Below are positions 1 through 11,700 of a stretch of DNA of 64,000 nucleotides, in pieces. The notes under the pieces were generated by a model. That model saw nothing but the letters and a program-made list of their open reading frames with translations, searched no databases and was not told where the DNA came from. Source of the stretch: Erigeron canadensis. Taxonomy: Eukaryota; Streptophyta; Magnoliopsida; Asterales; Asteraceae. Made by a program: the position numbers and the translations under genes. The DNA lies in NCBI RefSeq assembly GCF_010389155.1, contig NC_057762.1, positions 31,990,055 through 32,054,054 on the forward strand. The letters run 5' to 3'. How positions within the stretch are numbered: the stretch's first letter is position 1; each line of letters begins with the position of its first letter.

Positions 1-149
1 TCCCTCTTTCTTCTTTTTTGTGTTGTTTTTTATTTTTTATTTTTTGAAACTTTTTTTTGTTTTTTATTTTCTTTTAACAAAAACCCATTCCAAAAAAAAA
101 ATTAAAATTTTTTTGTAAAAATCATATAGGTTACGTGTTAAGAAAACGT

Positions 150-310
150 ATAGATACGGTACGGGCGTTGCCCTACATCCGTTCTAAAGGGGTTGTCACC
201 GGACGCATATGGGAATGGTATGGATTTGATGGGCGACGATCCAAGAGATGGTGACGGTTGTTACGGTATGGGCGTAGCCCTTAATTCTATGGGCAAAGTC
301 CTTAGAAATG
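150..310 (+). repeat. Dispersed repeat R, copy 1
   Basis: This stretch shares long runs with about 18015-18155. Shared pieces are a GATACGGTACGGGC-like start, the segment CATATGGGAATGGTATGGAT, then GATTTGATGGGCG, GGGATGGTGACGGTT-like text and ACGGGCAAAGCCCTT-like text. It has the short GC palindrome GGGCGTTGCCC often seen in plant Helitron-type elements. The family is not identified. Confidence 0.6.
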
Positions 311-365
311 ATTTTTCAATGATTCTCACAGTTCTCACCATATATGTTGGTTCTCACTTGATCCA

Positions 366-389
366 TTCACTATATATATATATATATAT
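366..389. repeat. (TA)n microsatellite
   Basis: Run of about eleven TA units, directly 3' of repeat R copy 1 and its TTCTCAC-containing tail. Confidence 0.9.
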
Positions 390-1721
390 GAGGTTGTTAG
401 ACACGTTAAAACTTTTTTTAAACCATAACAATCATTAAGGTCCAAACATTTATTCAAAATATTAAAATATTGGTATGTAACAGATTTTTTCACCCAAGTT
501 GGGTGCATAATAGCCCTATACTCATTATATACCGAGTATATTAATATGAATAGTTCGAGACTATAAAAAATTATCGTTAGAAAGTTAGCACATATGGGAA
601 ATTGGTCCCATATGAAGTGATCCATCTTTATATTACATTTTAAAATCGGTTATATGGTAGTACTAGATATAAGATATTTAAATTAGTAGAGAGTACCATA
701 GAAGTATTATTTTTGTACTTTGCTCAATCATCAAAAGTGGTCGGAAAATGCACAAAGCAAAAGGCCATTTCACTGCCCAAAATCTATACCCAATGTCGGC
801 ACACCCCTGCCTAGTTAAAGAATCTAAATAAAAATTGGAAAAATTGATGATTTCAAGTGAGTTATATGGAAAAATGTTGAAAACACATTAAAAACCTGAC
901 CGCAAGTACCTAAATATGCTTTACTTAATTAAATAACCAGGGTTGGACTATACAAGTCCAACATAACATATCCTAAGTTTTTTTTGTTTGTTTAAAATTT
1001 TTAGTTGTGATGAAGGCTGAATGGTATGATGGATGCCACTAAGTTCATGCTACCAAAAGAGATTTATGAACTTATGACATTTGAACAATAACGAACATAT
1101 TCTAAATATCTATACTTGTATCAAATCATTTTTCGAAGTAGTAGATCATCAATTGACAATGATGTCACTTTTATATATAGTTTTATTAGTAATCTGCAAA
1201 TGGGGATAAGCATCTTGAAAAGGCAAGTATATATTGATTACAAGAATCCTCATACATAACTAGTTACATATGCTATGAAATTTCAGTTTCATGAAGACTT
1301 TTCCTCAAGAATCATGTTCTAAAGTTAAGTGATTTTTGCAAATGTGACCCTAAATTTAACCCTATCCTATCTCCATCATGTGGGTCTTGTGAATTCCCTC
1401 TTTTACAACCACTTAAAATGGGATCCCATTGTTTTTTTAATGATTTCATATGTTTGACTTTGACTCTTCTCTTATCTTGAATTACTATTCTTGATCGAAC
1501 AGTCAACTTTCTTGAATAAGTTCTTAATCTATTTGACCTAAATGGCTAGATCGTATTGGATTCTTTAGATCTTATCTCTGTATGCTTCTATGCGCAAGTG
1601 ACTTTTAGTATTTTTTTATTTTTTTTTTCTAGCAATACACTTGTACGATTTTGGATTTGATTTTTAATGTGCTAAAAGAAAAAATTATACGCATGTGATC
1701 TAAATCTTTTTTTTTTTATAG

Positions 1722-2296
1722 GGATTTTCACGGCGGCAATAGCCCTTTTCACCGAGCTAGGTGTTCTTTTGAACCTTGTCTCAATTGGCACACTATTTGT
1801 CTTCACAATGGTCTCCAATGCTGTCATTTACCGACGTTACGTCTCAGTTGAGACCACGACCCCATGGCCTACATTGTCCTTCCTCTTAAGCTTTTCGTTC
1901 ACTTGCATCATGTTCACTTTACTATGGTGGCTAGCACCACCAGGGAAACCCAAAGGCTTCATGCTCGGCACATGCTTTGTAGTTGCCGTGGTTTTAGTTC
2001 TACTCTTCATATACACTGTGCCCCAAGCAAGGAAGCCGGATTTTTGGGGCGTCCCTCTTATGCCATGGATACCATGTGTCTCAATCTTTCTTAACATATT
2101 CTTGTTAGGAAATATTGATGCACCTTCTTACGTTCGATTTGGGTTCTTTTCGGCCATTGTAGTGCTTGTATATGTTCTATATAGTGTTCATGCTAGCTTT
2201 GATAGTGAAGAAGAAGGTTATCTAAGTGAAAAGAATGTTGAGATGGTGAAGGGATCATTTGACATTGAAGATCTAACTCGCAAAGTCCAAAGTTGA
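1722..2296 (+). CDS. Cationic amino-acid transporter (CAT family), last exon only
   Basis: This is the C-terminal exon of a plant CAT-type amino-acid/polyamine permease, a plasma-membrane or endomembrane carrier of cationic amino acids. The exon opens after a T-rich tract and AG at 1720-1721, starting in phase with one codon split across the junction. It reads GIFTAAIALFTELGVLLNLV and runs to TGA at 2294-2296. Five hydrophobic segments are visible. Family-typical stretches are SIGTLFVF, YRRYVSVE, APPGKPKGF, VPQARKPDFWGVPLMPW and DAPSYVRFGFFSA, and the hydrophilic tail starts SFDSEEEG. The closest resemblance from memory is the CAT1/CAT5/CAT8 clade. No upstream exon could be found in the first 1.7 kb. 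Either the previous exon lies outside the window behind a long intron, or this is a 3' fragment. The reading frame is intact. Confidence 0.88.
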
Positions 2297-3030
2297 CATT
2301 TGACTTTTATTTTTATAATTTTGATGATAGATATCAGAGCAAGAACAGAATTAAGTTTTGTGGGCATGTTGTATAGCGCATGATTTTGGTCCCCTTTTGT
2401 ATCTAAAATGTAGTCCATCAACTTTTGAAGATGGTTGACATGGCAAGAAGGAAACATTTTTACCTCTTTATGTATATGGTTTTTGGTCAAATATGACCAC
2501 CCCTTTGAAGCCCAACTCTTTGTGTGTATCATTTTGGCTAAAATTCCAGTTTTTAAGATGTGATTCGATGAAACAAATTGAACCTGTGCATCAATATGAT
2601 TAGAATTAATATTGATTAAATAAGTTAAACCTTTGCACAATATGATCTAATGTATCATGTGTTCGCCTTAACATATTCAGTATGTGACACCAAATATGCA
2701 TATTATCCAACATGCCCTATTTTAAGTTTTGTAGTTGCTAGCACATATTTTATCCTTTCACACAAACTATATTCCTCAATACAAATTTTAGAAAAGAAAA
2801 AATAAACTTTTGAATACATAATAATCACATCACCAAATAATCATTATCATTTAGTTTTTTCCCTGTACTTTGCGGTTTGCACCAAAGCTAACTTTTTTTT
2901 TAACGGCAAATTTAGATCACTAACTGACGAACCACTAGAGTATCATCGTACCACAAGAGCATCACCGGATCATATTCTCACTAGGCAATAAAGCCAATAC
3001 ACTTATTCAAAAGAAAATTCAATAATTATG
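2297..3030. other. CAT 3' flank, no gene seen
   Basis: AT-rich sequence containing the presumed 3' UTR of the CAT exon. I see no coding exon or clear repeat. Confidence 0.5.
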
Positions 3031-3039
3031 AAAAAACCC

Positions 3040-3120
3040 CTTTATGAGATTCGAACCCTTTACCGTATGGTCTCTAAGCCTTATCTCATGTACCACTAAA
3101 ATGCCACTAAGCTATTAAGC
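3040..3120 (-). repeat. tRNA-derived SINE head (minus strand)
   Basis: Reading the minus strand, TAGCTTAGTGG (3104-3114) matches the RNA polymerase III box A consensus and GGTTCGAATC (3048-3057) matches box B. They are in the correct order, but no tRNA fold is evident. This suggests a SINE or tRNA-related relic rather than a functional tRNA gene. Confidence 0.45.
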
Positions 3121-3455
3121 AATTGCACCAAGCTAACTTACCTAACTAAAAATTTCTATACTTCTTTCGGTTGGTCTAGATAATAAATCACCTCAAAGTA
3201 TGTTTAGCTTACCACTAAATACCAATTCGATATATCATTTTTATTTTATTTTTAAATTATAATTCATTTAAATACATAGGATTTTTCATATCTTTTTTAG
3301 TTAAAGTTAATTACTTAAATGATACCTAACGTTTACGCAATATTGCTGGTTTAATACCTTTCCTTTTGATATTACGCGGATCATACCCAACGTTTCTAAA
3401 ACTCTACTCGGACCGTACTGGAATCAAACACTATTTGATGGGCGTTAAAACCCCC

Positions 3456-4085
3456 TCACGTGACTTGCACGTGAAGGGTAAAAATGAATTTCCGCGTTTC
3501 TTAATTACTTAAATGATACCTAACGTTTGCACGATATTATTGGTTTCATACCTAACTAATGTTTAGTTATTACTTTTTTTTTGTATATTTTTAATTTTGA
3601 AAGGTGAATTTCTTTTTTTCTTTCTTTCTAAAAGCAGTGAATTTCGCTTTAAGCAGTAGTCCAAGCTTAATAGGGTTTTTCCCCATCGGGTCTAATTTAA
3701 ATCGGATTATACCTGACACGAAGCTTAAAGCGAAATTCACCTTTTTATTTTTTAAAATTTAAATAGGATCATACCCCATTGGGTTTCATACTTTGTATCT
3801 GACTAGTTTTTACTAGCATTTACTTTGTTTAATTATTAATTAATGTCGTAAAAAAAAAGACAATGTATGCTAGATCTCATGTTGTCGAATTGCAACACGA
3901 AGCTTAAAGTGAAATTCACCTTTCAAAATTAAAAGAATACAAAAAAACTAAAAAAATATTAACTAAACATTATGTATGAAACCAACAATATTGTGTAAAC
4001 GTTAGATAACATTTAAGTAATTAAGAAACGCAAAAATACATTTTTATCTACCTCACGTGCAAGTCACGTGGAGGGATTTTTTTTT
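3456..4085. mobile_element. Inner fold-back copy of the same family
   Basis: The arm at about 3456-3660 (CCCTCACGTGACTTGCACGT, then TTAATTACTTAAATG, then GGTGAATTTC) is repeated in inverted order at about 3895-4085. A related segment, TATGCTAGATCTC...GACACGAAG, recurs at about 3867 and about 8028. This indicates repeated insertion or an internal duplication of the outer element's terminal sequence. Confidence 0.65.
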
Positions 4086-4194
4086 AACGGCATCAAAATT
4101 ATATATATCTTAAGAATATATGAACCTCTAGTAAGATACTAGAAGGTCACACAACAATTACAAACGATACAATTACAAAGCGAACTATATTATC

Positions 4195-4420
4195 ATGAAA
4201 CGAAACAAGCTAAACGAAAAAAAGAGGATTAGAAAGCCACTCCACCCACGACATGTGTTTCTTTTTAATTCTATTAGATACCCATATGTATGAATAGGCA
4301 ATGATGCTATCTTTGCTTCCCCTTGTTAAACACCTTATCATTACGAAACTTCCAAATAGACCAACAACCACAAAAGACAATAGCTTCAACAACACGCTTT
4401 TTTTCCATGGAAATCTGCAT
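4195..4420 (-). pseudogene. LINE reverse-transcriptase C-terminal fragment
   Basis: Minus-strand translation gives IVFCGCWSIWKFRNDKVFN, then after a frameshift IIAYSYIWVSNRIKKK followed by SWVEWLSNPLFF and a stop. The pattern of a W-x-W-K-x-R-N-x-x-V-F segment followed by an aromatic-rich tail ending in WL-NP is the usual C terminus of plant L1-type LINE ORF2 proteins. This is a 5'-truncated, frameshifted relic inside the fold-back element. It is distinct from the longer LINE at 8.8-12.9 kb. Confidence 0.6.
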
Positions 4421-4509
4421 CATATCAATGGACTGTAACAACTCAGCTTTTTTTCCATGGAGAGATTTTAACGGCCATCAAACGACGTTTAGTTCTAGTA
4501 TGGTCCGAG

Positions 4510-5199
4510 CAGGGATGGAGGCAAAAAACTTTTTGTGAAGGGGCAAATTTAAAAGTCTTTTATTATATTTATTAGAGTCATCTTTGAGTGGAAAAATTTT
4601 TTTAAACAAAAGTTAACTTTCACCAGAGAATTAGAAAAAATGGACCCTTAAAATAATTTCGTCTGGGTGCCAGTTATGAGAACATTTATCTTAAACTCGA
4701 ACATTGGTCTTTGCAATTTTAGAGCATGTGATAACGGAGGAGTTACGTTATATTAAACAACATAAATAAGTACATCGAAATCAATGATTACAATTTAGCC
4801 TCTACATAAATTTTGACTTGACTATTATGATTACAATTATATAATAACTTGAAAATAAAATAACATTTTCACATACAACTATACTATTTATCAATGTATG
4901 ATACAATTACCCAAACAAATAAAACACTTTCTTCAACTTCGTTAAAAATCAAAATAACTGGACATTTTTACTTTACCAATAGATGATTTTATGTCAAAAC
5001 TAATGCTTCCAACATAAGTAACATACTTTCAAAGAAGAGGCTTATGGCAACGATGATGACATTTGTATGTATAATGTATTTTCTGTTTATTATTATTATT
5101 TATGAACAAAACTACAAATATATCTTTAAAAAATTACATTATACCAAAATTGGAATGGGGGCAGTTGCCCACACTGCACCCATTGTAGAGCCGTCCCTG
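4510..5199. mobile_element. hAT-type non-autonomous element with exact 8-bp TSD
   Basis: The ends are inverted: CAGGGATGGAGGC at 4510 and GAGCCGTCCCTG at 5188-5199. Both sides carry GGTCCGAG (4502-4509 and 5200-5207), an exact 8-bp target duplication as hAT transposases make. It sits inside the right arm of the 3306-5312 element and interrupts homology to the left arm, which proves the insertion order. No transposase ORF is present. Similar left-end sequences (CAGGGGCGGAA-like) occur near 47014 and 35123. Confidence 0.85.
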
Positions 5200-5326
5200 G
5201 GTCCGAGTGGAGTTTTAGAAACTTTGGGCCGGTATGATGCTATTAATATCGATAGAAAAGGTATCAAAGTAGCAATATCGCGCAAACGTTCAATACCATT
5301 TAAGTAATTAACTCCATAACAATTAT

Positions 5327-6301
5327 CTATACTTCTATACTATATATTAAAGAAAATACCCCCCTTGTTGAAAGTTACATGGAGAAAATGTCTAAAATGT
5401 CCTCCTATGTAATATTTTCACCTACAAGGCTACAATCATTTAAAATATTTTCACATACACTATTCTCTTAACATTAATAATTAAATTACACTATCAATCC
5501 TTTATTTTTCTAAAATATCTCCATTAACCGTTTAAATCAATTACTTTTATATGAATTATCTACGGAACTCGACGTCGCATCCACCACCAATACTCGTCTC
5601 CACCACCGCACCGTTGCCGTCACGACCATCGCCGCATCGCATGGATACAATGCTAGTAGAATATAAAAGAACTTAATTTAATGCACCATAGTATTTGGTC
5701 ACTGACTCACTGATTATCTTGCGTCTTTGATTACTAAGCAAACGTTAATATTTAATTCTTCAAATAAAAAGGCTTATCTCCTTTTACTTGCCTGACATAT
5801 CGTTGGATTATGACAAAAAAGAAAGAAATAATCATATAGAAAAAGCGGAGAATCCAATTAGTGAGTGGAAAATCCAATTGTAATTGTCCAACCAGTCAGG
5901 AGTAGGATTATTGGAATAGAGACGTAGTGTCGGTTTGTCGATAGATAAACTGAAAATCTCAACTTTGTATTATCTTTGGCTAAATGAATTTTGCGACAAA
6001 AAAAAAATAAAATTAGTGTTAGTTCCACCTTCATTCTTCCATGCGTAATGATTATTTAAAACAAGCATAATACCCGCATAATGTGGCTGTGAATTGGCGA
6101 TAACGATGGTGACGACATCTATTAGTATTTAATTTAAAGAGGTTAATAGATTTATTTTATAATATAATTGACTAATGCTATAATTTAATATTAGGGGTTG
6201 ATGATGATTTAACTCATTAAGAATATTTTGGTCAATTCACATGTCTCATTTATATAAACTTTCAACATAGGGGTTATAATTTTTATATAGTAGTATAGAT
6301 A
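5327..6301. mobile_element. MITE-like element with TATCTATACT termini
   Basis: The left end (TATCTATACTTCTATACTAT, then a CCCC block and TTGTTGAAAGTT) is matched in inverted order at the right end (CATGTCTCATTTATA, AACTTTCAACATAGGGG, TAGTAGTATAGATA). The interior is AT-rich with a short CCACCACC/ACCACCGC patch near 5580-5640 and no protein. TATACTACTAT termini are common in plant non-autonomous elements. The superfamily was not decided. Confidence 0.55.
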
Positions 6302-7113
6302 TTTGATTAAAGAAATTTTTCAATATCAAATGTGAAAGATATTATTTTTCTAATAACAAAGACAAAAAAAAATGGTAAAATTTGAACAATTTCATTTTAC
6401 TATCTACCAATATACTAAAATATAATTGAGTCTTCTACATTTTTTTAAACTAGCCTAAATATTTAATTGAGTTAACAATAACTATTTATATAACTATTTT
6501 CTTATCAGAAACATTTTAGAAAAAAATTCTTTGCAAATTAAAATACTAATAATTAAAAAACCGTAACACCGTTGGCCTGATATAACAAATATTAAAAAGC
6601 TTTTACAAACTAACAAAGGAAAAACCCTCCGACATAAATTTCAAAGTGAATTTATCCAGTTGAGGCGCCATCATTACCCCCGCCGAAAGATTTAGCCTTA
6701 TAAGAGGAAAGCTCGCAGGTTTGTTAAAATATAAATCGAAGTTAGAAAACCAATCCAAAAATTGTTTATCATAATTTAAAGTTGACATTTGTTGTACAAA
6801 TCCCAAAGCCAATGAAATAAAAGTTGGGTAAAATCATGACGAAAAAAAACTATAAAAAAAAAAGAAAAAAAACTCAAGAAAGCTTATTTAACTATTTTTG
6901 TGAAAGGTGCGGATCAAATATTAGAACGGAGGGTCTCGCTATGTTGTCTTAACCGAGTTTACGCTAGAGAGTTCTTTCACCCAATACCTAGTAGAAGGAA
7001 AGCCCTAATAGTTCGTCCCAAAACATGAAAATATATTAAGAGAAAACATTGACTTCTAATACTTGAACATTAATATTTTTAAATATACGCCCTTATGGAA
7101 GTACTTCCTTATA
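6302..7113. other. AT-rich spacer with one dispersed repeat
   Basis: I see no gene. About 6905-7030 is a diverged copy of a repeat also present at about 8230-8380 and, inverted, at about 48120-48250. Shared words are TGTCTTAACCGAGT, CTAGAGAG and AATACCTAGTAG. Confidence 0.5.
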
Positions 7114-7223
7114 TTATTAAACTAATAATGGTAACTTATTTAACTCTTTTTTATTTTAAATAGTTAACTTATTAAACTAATAATGGTAACTTATTTAACT
7201 CTTTTTTATTTTAAATAGTTAAA
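7114..7223. repeat. 55-bp tandem duplication
   Basis: Two adjacent, essentially identical 55-bp units (7114-7168 and 7169-7223) begin TTATTAAACTAATAATGG and end AAATAGTTAA. It appears to be a recent local duplication in AT-rich spacer. Confidence 0.85.
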
Positions 7224-7502
7224 AAGTTAACTATTTAAAAACTATGAGGCAAGAATTGAACCCACGCTTCGTATCACCAAAGGTAAGAAGCTTTGCCATT
7301 CCAACTATAGGTATCTTAAACTTAATTTTGCTATTTCTAATATATATACGCTTTCTGTAATTCTAACTTAAAAACACTGTCCACGTAAAACGTTTTTAAA
7401 TAGGTAGTAATAGTAATAATTGCGTTATTTATCTTAAATTTCATTTATACTGAACTTTTTATTGTACTCGTAGTAGCTAGCTCTATTTTTTAAATATTAT
7501 TA

Positions 7503-8025
7503 CTAGTCCTAACACCCGTATGATATACGGTAGCTATATACATTGTATCATAAAGAAATTCGAATATGTCATACATGATTCATGAGTTTGAAATAAATTA
7601 TGGTTAAGGTAAACCAATGATCGAAGTTAAATTATAATAAACACTAATGATAAATATAATATGTGTTTAGTTAGAGTGTTAAGTTTACCGTAAATTTTAT
7701 AAACACATCAAAATCAAAACTTATAAGCATAGTGGATGACGACATATAACCTTGTGATTTCGGATCGTAAACTCAAAATTTTGAAGTATTCATGTTAATA
7801 ACTTATTATAAGTAATATAAGTAATAGGAGTTGATGAATTGAGAAAGAAAAAAAAAACAAAATTATTAATGAGAACTGAAAACGATCATTCAATAGAGTT
7901 TAATACTAAGCCTAATAAAGAAATTGAATATATATGCAATTAAAAAAGCTAATTTTTAATAAAATAAATTAATAAAAAGACACGTGTCGATCAAGAATTA
8001 CGCCATGTGTCATTTCAAGAACAAA
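7503..8025 (-). mobile_element. Helitron-like arm, 3' end at 7503
   Basis: Read on the minus strand the segment ends in a hairpin CCGTATATCATACGG followed by GTGTTAGGACTAGT. A GC hairpin a few bases before CTRR-T is the classical Helitron 3' terminus. About 520 bp matches, in inverted orientation, the sequence at about 13650-14197. No Rep/helicase is present, so it is non-autonomous. Confidence 0.6.
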
Positions 8026-8229
8026 GTATGCTAGATCTCTCGTTGTCAAATCACGACACGAAGTTTCCAATGAAATTCATCTATCAAAAAAAGATATCTT
8101 TGATTTCATGTAAGCTTCATTTGTATTTATCATACGAATTAGGACATAAATTAGCATATTAGTATATTTCTTCGTTATGTTATCAAAAAAATTGTGTGAC
8201 TTAATTTTACATTGAGTTAATTTTTTTAA

Positions 8230-8380
8230 AGGTGTGAATCATTTGCTCGCAAAAGGGATCTAGCTTACGTTGTCTTAACCGAGTCCGCGCTAGAGAGTCC
8301 CTTCACCCTCAATACCTAGTAGGAGGATAAACTCCCAACTAAACTGCCCGAAGGCACGACATTTAATTGAGGTAAACTCT
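8230..8380 (+). repeat. Dispersed repeat copy (possible SINE family)
   Basis: Related to about 6905-7030 in the same orientation and to about 48120-48250 inverted, sharing GAGTCCGCGCTAGAGAGTCC-like text, AATACCTAGTAGGA and a CCCAATTAAAT-like segment. The 48-kb copy continues into a tRNA-like promoter, suggesting that the family is a SINE. Confidence 0.5.
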
Positions 8381-8779
8381 TTGAGTTACTAAGTGATGAA
8401 ATATTAATAATTTTAATTTTATAAAAAAAGTTTATATGACACAAAAGGTTTTCATGTTTATGGTATTGATTATGATTCCAAGTTATATAAACATGGTTTT
8501 TTGCAATAGATATTTATTGGAAATTAAATAGATATAAAGTGTATACAAAATACACAATCATGATTAATTTTTTGGAGAGGATTTGGCAAGAAAGTTTCGA
8601 GCGGCAAATTCATGTATTTAGAGTTAGAATTTATTTTTTTTGAAAATTATATGTCATTCACAACAATATTACTCGGCAATTACGGAGCAGTCCAATAATA
8701 CAAAAAGTGAGGATTAGTTTACATTAAAGCCGGACCAATCCTCCCAAGAAATAGGCCCTTTTTTTAATCTACCTTTATA

Positions 8780-11700
8780 CTACAAGAATCCTATCGTTTT
8801 AATGTCTACGAACACCTTCTCACTACAAAAACTAATCTTTTCGAAGACCTTTTCGTTTCTTGCTTTCCAAAGGCACCAACTTGTAACAAAAATAATACTC
8901 TTGAAAATCTGTCTTTTCTTTTTCCCCATGTCAACCTTCTTGTACAATTCGATTGCCTCACGAACAGAAGAGAAAGAAATTGAGTCCAACTTACACCATG
9001 TCGCGACCTGATTCCATACAGCCAACGAATGAGTGCAAGAGCAAATCAAATGATCAATGGTTTCATCATAGGCCTCACAAAGTCCACAAGAGGTCGTTCC
9101 AAAATTACAACTACGTGCCTGAAGTGCCTTATACGTGGGAACACGATCCATAGCAGCCCTCCAAACAAATATGTTACATTTTTTTGTGACCCCTTTAGCC
9201 CATTTGAAAACATACCTGCCACCGTAGTCATTGTCGTTGTGAAGAAACTCTTTGACACTTCTGACTGAGAAACCTTTTTGTTGACCCCCCATCCATGTCC
9301 AGCTATCTTCTTCATCATTAATTCTTAGGTTGTCCACCAGAGAACGGAAAGCAATCCATTCCTCAATAAACTCAGCAGAAACCAAAGTTGAATACCATCT
9401 TGTATCTCCCATGAACCGCTTTGTCTCCTGGCAAAATCGATCTCGAACCAAGCATTTCTTATCGTTCTCGAAACTAAAAATCAATGGAAACAAATTTTTC
9501 AAGCATAAGTCAGCAGCCCATGGGTCGAGCCAGAAACGAATCTGATCCGCTTTTCCGCATTTACCTTTGAACATACCATTTAGTTCATTGCTTCCTACCT
9601 TAACTCTGTCAATTGTTCTAATGATGGATTTCCATACACTTGTAAAAGAGTTATTTACAAGGACCGATTTCCACCCTCTACCTTTCCCATGAATTGAGTC
9701 TATCACCCTTCTCCAAAGTGCCTTTCCTTCATGTTTGTATCTCCACAGCCACTTGGAAAGTAACGCAATATTCGAATCTTTCAATTTGCATAATCCCAAA
9801 CCTCCGTCTTTAACTGGTGAGGCGACACGATCCCACCCAATGAATCTTCTTAACATCTTGCGAGCCACCCCATAAAAATCTTCTAATAATCGCTTCAAGC
9901 CCATCCAATACCATTTTCGGAACCACATACAAAGAAAAATAGTAAGTCGGTAAGTTTTCAAGCACCGCCTTAATGAGCGTGACTCGTCCCCCAATCGATA
10001 GAGTCTTAGCCTTCCATCTAGCAAGTCGATATTCGAAGATATCAAACATAAAGTCTCAACTGGAAACACGATTCATATTTCCACCAATTCGTAGACCAAG
10101 ATATTTAAATGGTAGAGTCCCTTCTTTACATTTGAACAATTTTGCAGCCATTTTAACTTCATTGTTGTCTACTCCGATCCCAAAGAGATTGGATTTTCCT
10201 AGATTGATTTTTAGTCCAGAACATAAATAAAAAACTCTAAGAATTCTCTCGACCTTATAGATGTGTCCCATCGACCATGCCCCCACAAAAGAGCAATCAT
10301 CGGCGTATAATAAGTGAGATATAATCGGTCCCTCATTAGGCAGCCTCAAACCCGAGAGTGAGCTAGAGGAAGTCGCGTTGTTAACCAAACACGAAAAACC
10401 TTCCATAGCGAGTAAAAATAAGAAGGGAGAAATAGGATCACCTTGTCGCATTCCTTTACCGCATTTGAATTCAAACGTTGGAGCTCCATTAATAAGCACA
10501 GCCGCTCTAGCCGATGACAAAATCCCATATATCCACGAACACCATTTAGACGGAAAGCCCATTTAATGCATAATCGCCATTAGAAACTTCCAATTAACAT
10601 TGTCATATGCCTTATTGAAATCAACTTTAAGGAGGAAAGCTTGTTTTTTTCTTTTGTTGATCCAAGAAACCAATTCGTTTAAAATCAAAGGTCCATCCAA
10701 AATCAGACGGTCACTAAGAAAAGCAATTTGAGAGTTGGAAACCAACAAACCCATCACCTTCTTCAATCGCACACTAAGTACTTTAGAAATCACCTTACTA
10801 ATAACTCCAACCAACGTAATAGGACGGTAGTCATTAAGGTCACAAGGGTCGACGGTCTTAGGGATAAGCGTTATAAAAGCCGAGTTACAACCAAAACTAA
10901 AAGACCCGTTTTGATGGAAGGCATTGAAAATGGACATGAAGTCATCAGCCAGTTTGTCCCAAAATCTCTTGAAAAATTTAAACGAAAATCCGTCCGGTCC
11001 GGGTGCTTTATCATCACCGCATAAGAAAACAGCCTCTTTAATTTTGTCAACTGAGAAACTAGCAACCAATAATTCTGCTTCATCTTCATTAAGTTTGGAA
11101 CCCATCTGAAAATCAGGTACGGGCCTAGAGGCCCATTCTTCTTTAAACTTATTTTTAAAAAACCGAAGAACTTCCTTTTTAATCAGGGAAGGTTTGGACA
11201 CCCAATCTTTGTCAATAATAAGACCAGGGATACCATTACTCTTTGTTCTGTTATTGACCAAACCATGAAATTTTTTTTTATTTTCATCCCCTTCAACAGC
11301 CCATCTACATCTTGATTTCTGTTTGATGTCCATCGTTCGTAATCTATCCAATTCTGTGATCTTTTTCTTACATTCAATCATAGTCCAGTTTTCTTCTTCG
11401 GATAATTTCTCATCTTCCATTCTTTTTTCAATTTCCATTAATTCTATTCTACAAAGTTCAGATTCCTCTCCTTCAGCTTTCACAATATCACTTCTCCATT
11501 CTTTTATTTTATCATGAACCCATTTTAGTTTCATGATGAGTTGCGAGTCAGGAGGCCCATCCCCAACATAAGAATCGAGAGCATTGTTAACAACAACATC
11601 AAAAACATTCCTTTCCATCCAAGAGTGAAACAAACGAAATGGTTTGGGTCCAAAATTGACGTCGATCAATGACAACAACAGAGGATTATGGTCAGATAAA

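Larger units (their letters stand above)
1..1721. other. Non-coding stretch 5' of the CAT exon
   Basis: AT-rich sequence, possibly intron of the CAT gene. It contains one copy of a dispersed repeat (about 150-310) and an (AT)n tract (about 368-389). The open frames here carry no recognisable protein features. Confidence 0.6.
3306..5312. mobile_element. Fold-back/TIR element with nested insertions
   Basis: Perfect 16-bp terminal inverted repeats GTTAATTACTTAAATG (3306-3321) and its complement (5297-5312) bound the region. The inverted similarity continues for about 170 bp: 3306-3480 matches the complement of about 4440-4509 plus 5200-5312. The right arm is split by a hAT element. An inner inverted pair of the same family (about 3456-3660 against 3895-4085) lies within. 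No transposase was found. The superfamily is undetermined and no unambiguous target duplication was seen. Confidence 0.7.

Noticed and set aside
1312..1506. 64-residue minus-strand frame upstream of the CAT exon
   Set aside because: No similarity to transporter exons, wrong strand, no recognisable features.
3040..3120. Functional tRNA gene
   Set aside because: Box A and B motifs are present but no cloverleaf or anticodon arm could be read; treated as a SINE-like relic.
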